From positions 1 to 6,747 of the forward strand of contig JAPLJU010000025.1 of assembly GCA_026388445.1 (NCBI GenBank): DNA of 6,747 bases, read 5' to 3'. Both the position numbers and the translations under genes were made by a program. The notes below the pieces were generated by a model, which did no database searches, was not told the origin of the DNA, and was given only the letters and a program-made list of their open reading frames with translations. This stretch comes from Deltaproteobacteria bacterium. GTDB lineage: Bacteria > Desulfobacterota > Syntrophia > Syntrophales > UBA2192. This document shows, in pieces, positions 4,765 to 6,747 of this stretch (positions are counted from its first letter, which is position 1; every line of letters starts with the position of its first letter).

Positions 4765-6747
4765 TTAATCACCGGCCTCCGGGGCCTTATGTTCATTCTC
4801 CCCGGCTTCGCCGAAATCCCTCAGCCCCTCCGCGAGGGACCGGAGGTTTTTATCCACGAGAGCATTGACCGTATTTTCGGGGTAGTCGCCCTTTTCGTCC
4901 CGTTCGCCGGCCGGAACACCCGTGAGGAGCGAGATCCCCTCGTTGATCGTCGTCACAGGGTAGATGTGGAATTGACCCTCTGAAACGGCCTTGACCACAT
5001 CCTTTCTCAGCATGAGATCCGGGATATTGAGCGCGGGGATCAAGACCCCCTGTTTCCCCGTGAGCCCCTTCGCCCGGCAGACATCGTAGAATCCCTCGAT
5101 TTTGAGATTGACACCCCCGATGGGCTGCACTTCACCTTTCTGATTGACGGAGCCGGTGACGGCGATATCCTGCCTCAACGGCAAGTTCGCCAGACTCGAG
5201 AGGATCGCGTATATCTCGGTTGAAGAAGCACTGTCCCCGTCAATACCACCGTAGGACTGCTCGAAGCAAATACTGGCGCTTACCGTGAGCGGTTTGTTCT
5301 GCGCATACTTTCCCCTGAAGTATCCCTCGAGAATCAGTACGCCTTTGTCGTGGGTCTTCCCGGAGAGCTTTGCCTCCCGCTCAATATTGATGATCCCCCC
5401 CCGGCCCATGGAGGTCTTTGCCGTGATCCGGGAGGGTTTACCGAAGGCGTAATCCCCCATGTCATAAACCGAAAGCCCGTTGACCTGACCGACCACCAGG
5501 CCATCGGAGTCGATCATGATCGTGCCGTCCTCGATCATCTCCTGAATTTTCCCCTCAATAAGATTGAGACGACCCACCTTTTCTTCGTAAGCCTTATCAA
5601 CGTGACGGTCCGTGACAACCGACTGGCCTTCCCTCCCGGCCCAGTAGCTCGCTTCCCGCACGAGATCGGCGATGTCGCTGAACCGCGTGGTCAGCTTCTT
5701 TTGTCTTCCGGCCAGCCGGACGCCGAATTCAATAACGGCCGCCACGGCCTTTTTATCAAATGGCAGAAGTTTCTCGTCATCGATGATCCGCTTGATCAGG
5801 CAGGCGAATTCGTGGGTATTTTCCTGCGTGTTGGGCATCACGGTGTCGAAGTGGGCCTTCGTTTTGAAAATCTCCTTGAAGTCCCTCTCCAGGTTGTAGA
5901 AAAGGTGGTAGAGGTAGTCGTCGCCCAACATGATGACCTTGATGTCCAGCGGAATCGGTTCGGGTTTGAGAGCGAACACGGCCAGGTTGAATGGATCGTA
6001 AGGCTGCAGATTCAGGACGCCGCTTTTCAGAGTCCTTTTGAGGAAGGGCCATACGCCGGGTTCGATCAAAGCCTCGAGGGCGTCGAATACGATAAACCCT
6101 CCATTGGCGCGCAGGAGTGAACCCCCTTTAATGTGGGTAAAATCGGTCTTCCAGTATCCGAATCGATCAATTTCTCTTTCGACGGTGCCGAAGAGATTTT
6201 TATAGGTTGGCGATGTCTCGATGACGACAGGTGCTCGATCGGACTGTGAGTTGTCCACGAGGACATTGACTTTGTACTCGACGAATTTCTTTGCGCCCGC
6301 CTGGGGCATCATGGAAGGCGGCACCTGCTGCTGTTGCTCTTCCTCCTTGTCCTGAAAGGCCTTGAGATTGGACAGGATGTGTTCCTGGATCTCGTCGAGG
6401 TATCCGGTGATCTTATCGTTCTGAGACCCATACCGTACACGCATGTCGGACACAAGGCCGCTGATCAAGGGGAGACCATACTTGTGCTCGAGGGAGCCCA
6501 GTTGCGTGCGCATCTCTCTTTCGATATCCCGAGTCTCCCTCATCACGGAATCCAGCTCCAGGCGAAGCTCCAGGAGCGCCTTCTTGATTTTTGCCAACTC
6601 TTCTTTGTTGTATTTATCCTGCTCGGCCAGTTCCTCGAGCTGTTCGATGGGCACCGGTTTTCCCTCGAAGACGGGCGCAATATCCTGACGCATGAAGGGG
6701 CCGACCTGGAACTGGACCACCTGAAAATTTTGTTTTTGAACCCGCTC
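4765..6747 (-). CDS. Lon-family ATP-dependent protease, AAA_32 type (5' end outside window)
   Basis: The frame stays open to the window edge: nine more codons precede the GTG at 6720. The gene therefore probably starts outside; 660 residues are visible, and relatives run to about 800. The missing part should hold Walker A. Counting from base 6747: a charged, heptad-like helical region (about 35-95), a Gln-rich linker (EEEQQQQ, about 135), and the second half of the AAA module with KGGSLLRANGGFIVFD (Walker-B-like, ending Asp222) and a lid region around 300-380. A C-terminal Lon protease domain (about 400-610) carries DGDSAS with Ser506 (bases 5230-5232) and GGVNLK with Lys549 (5101-5103). The 43-residue Ser-Lys spacing equals that of E. 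coli Lon (S679, K722), so the catalytic dyad looks intact. This is not housekeeping LonA, since that N-terminal domain and linker pattern are absent; YcbZ/LonB-like proteins are the nearest relatives. It is expected to degrade misfolded or regulatory proteins in the cytoplasm. First visible gene of the leftward unit. Confidence 0.92.
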   Translation of the reverse strand, partial: ERVQKQNFQVVQFQVGPFMRQDIAPVFEGKPVPIEQLEELAEQDKYNKEELAKIKKALLELRLELDSVMRETRDIEREMRTQLGSLEHKYGLPLISGLVSDMRVRYGSQNDKITGYLDEIQEHILSNLKAFQDKEEEQQQQVPPSMMPQAGAKKFVEYKVNVLVDNSQSDRAPVVIETSPTYKNLFGTVEREIDRFGYWKTDFTHIKGGSLLRANGGFIVFDALEALIEPGVWPFLKRTLKSGVLNLQPYDPFNLAVFALKPEPIPLDIKVIMLGDDYLYHLFYNLERDFKEIFKTKAHFDTVMPNTQENTHEFACLIKRIIDDEKLLPFDKKAVAAVIEFGVRLAGRQKKLTTRFSDIADLVREASYWAGREGQSVVTDRHVDKAYEEKVGRLNLIEGKIQEMIEDGTIMIDSDGLVVGQVNGLSVYDMGDYAFGKPSRITAKTSMGRGGIINIEREAKLSGKTHDKGVLILEGYFRGKYAQNKPLTVSASICFEQSYGGIDGDSASSTEIYAILSSLANLPLRQDIAVTGSVNQKGEVQPIGGVNLKIEGFYDVCRAKGLTGKQGVLIPALNIPDLMLRKDVVKAVSEGQFHIYPVTTINEGISLLTGVPAGERDEKGDYPENTVNALVDKNLRSLAEGLRDFGEAGENEHKAPEAGD

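Noticed and set aside
4584..4796. 70-residue minus-strand frame starting near the lipoprotein SD
   Set aside because: Its ATG at 4748 abuts the SD and its product lacks a signal peptide or known motif; the overlapping TTG frame gives a textbook lipoprotein.
5350..6120. 256-residue plus-strand open frame opposite the Lon-type protease gene
   Set aside because: It lies wholly antisense to a gene with clear catalytic motifs, shows no recognisable domain and has no SD of note; it is a mirror frame of a codon-biased gene.

Overview
The window reads as an ordinary chromosomal segment of a Gram-negative bacterium. Three things point to the delta-proteobacterial group (Desulfobacterota or relatives): an NtrY-type kinase and NtrX-type regulator pair, a Lon-family protease of the AAA_32 type, and a small DUF3568-like lipoprotein next to it. 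This placement rests on recalled family distribution, since no search was possible. Base composition and codon use look even across the window, and I see no sign of an integrated mobile element.

Layout. The plus-strand half (about 1-2797) holds the 3' part of an NtrY-like membrane sensor kinase (its 5' end lies before the window), then, 77 bases later, a complete WbpP/Gne-type UDP-sugar 4-epimerase. The minus-strand half (about 2904-6747) reads right to left: a Lon-family protease whose 5' end lies beyond the window, a 137-residue lipoprotein 23 bases downstream of it, and an NtrX-like sigma-54 activator after a further 53 bases. These three look like one transcription unit. The two halves converge on a 106-base gap (2798-2903). 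It holds a perfect 9-bp terminator hairpin flanked on each side by a short degenerate tandem array: four GGGTANN heptamers after the epimerase stop, and four AGGTRAGA-like octamers after the ntrX stop, each read in its own gene's sense direction.

How the genes may work together. NtrY and NtrX usually form one operon as kinase and response regulator. Here the likely partners face each other tail to tail with an epimerase between them. NtrX has an intact phospho-acceptor Asp, Walker motifs, GAFTGA loop and Fis-type HTH, so it should be a functional sigma-54 activator. The epimerase supplies UDP-galactose or UDP-N-acetylgalactosamine-type precursors for surface polysaccharide, and the protease and lipoprotein suggest quality-control and envelope roles. 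A shared role in envelope or surface control is inference only.

I found no convincing new biological system. The points most worth a second look are the paired tandem arrays around the terminator, the split ntrY/ntrX arrangement, and a perfect 12-bp inverted repeat inside the epimerase gene that spans its GDVRHS specificity motif.
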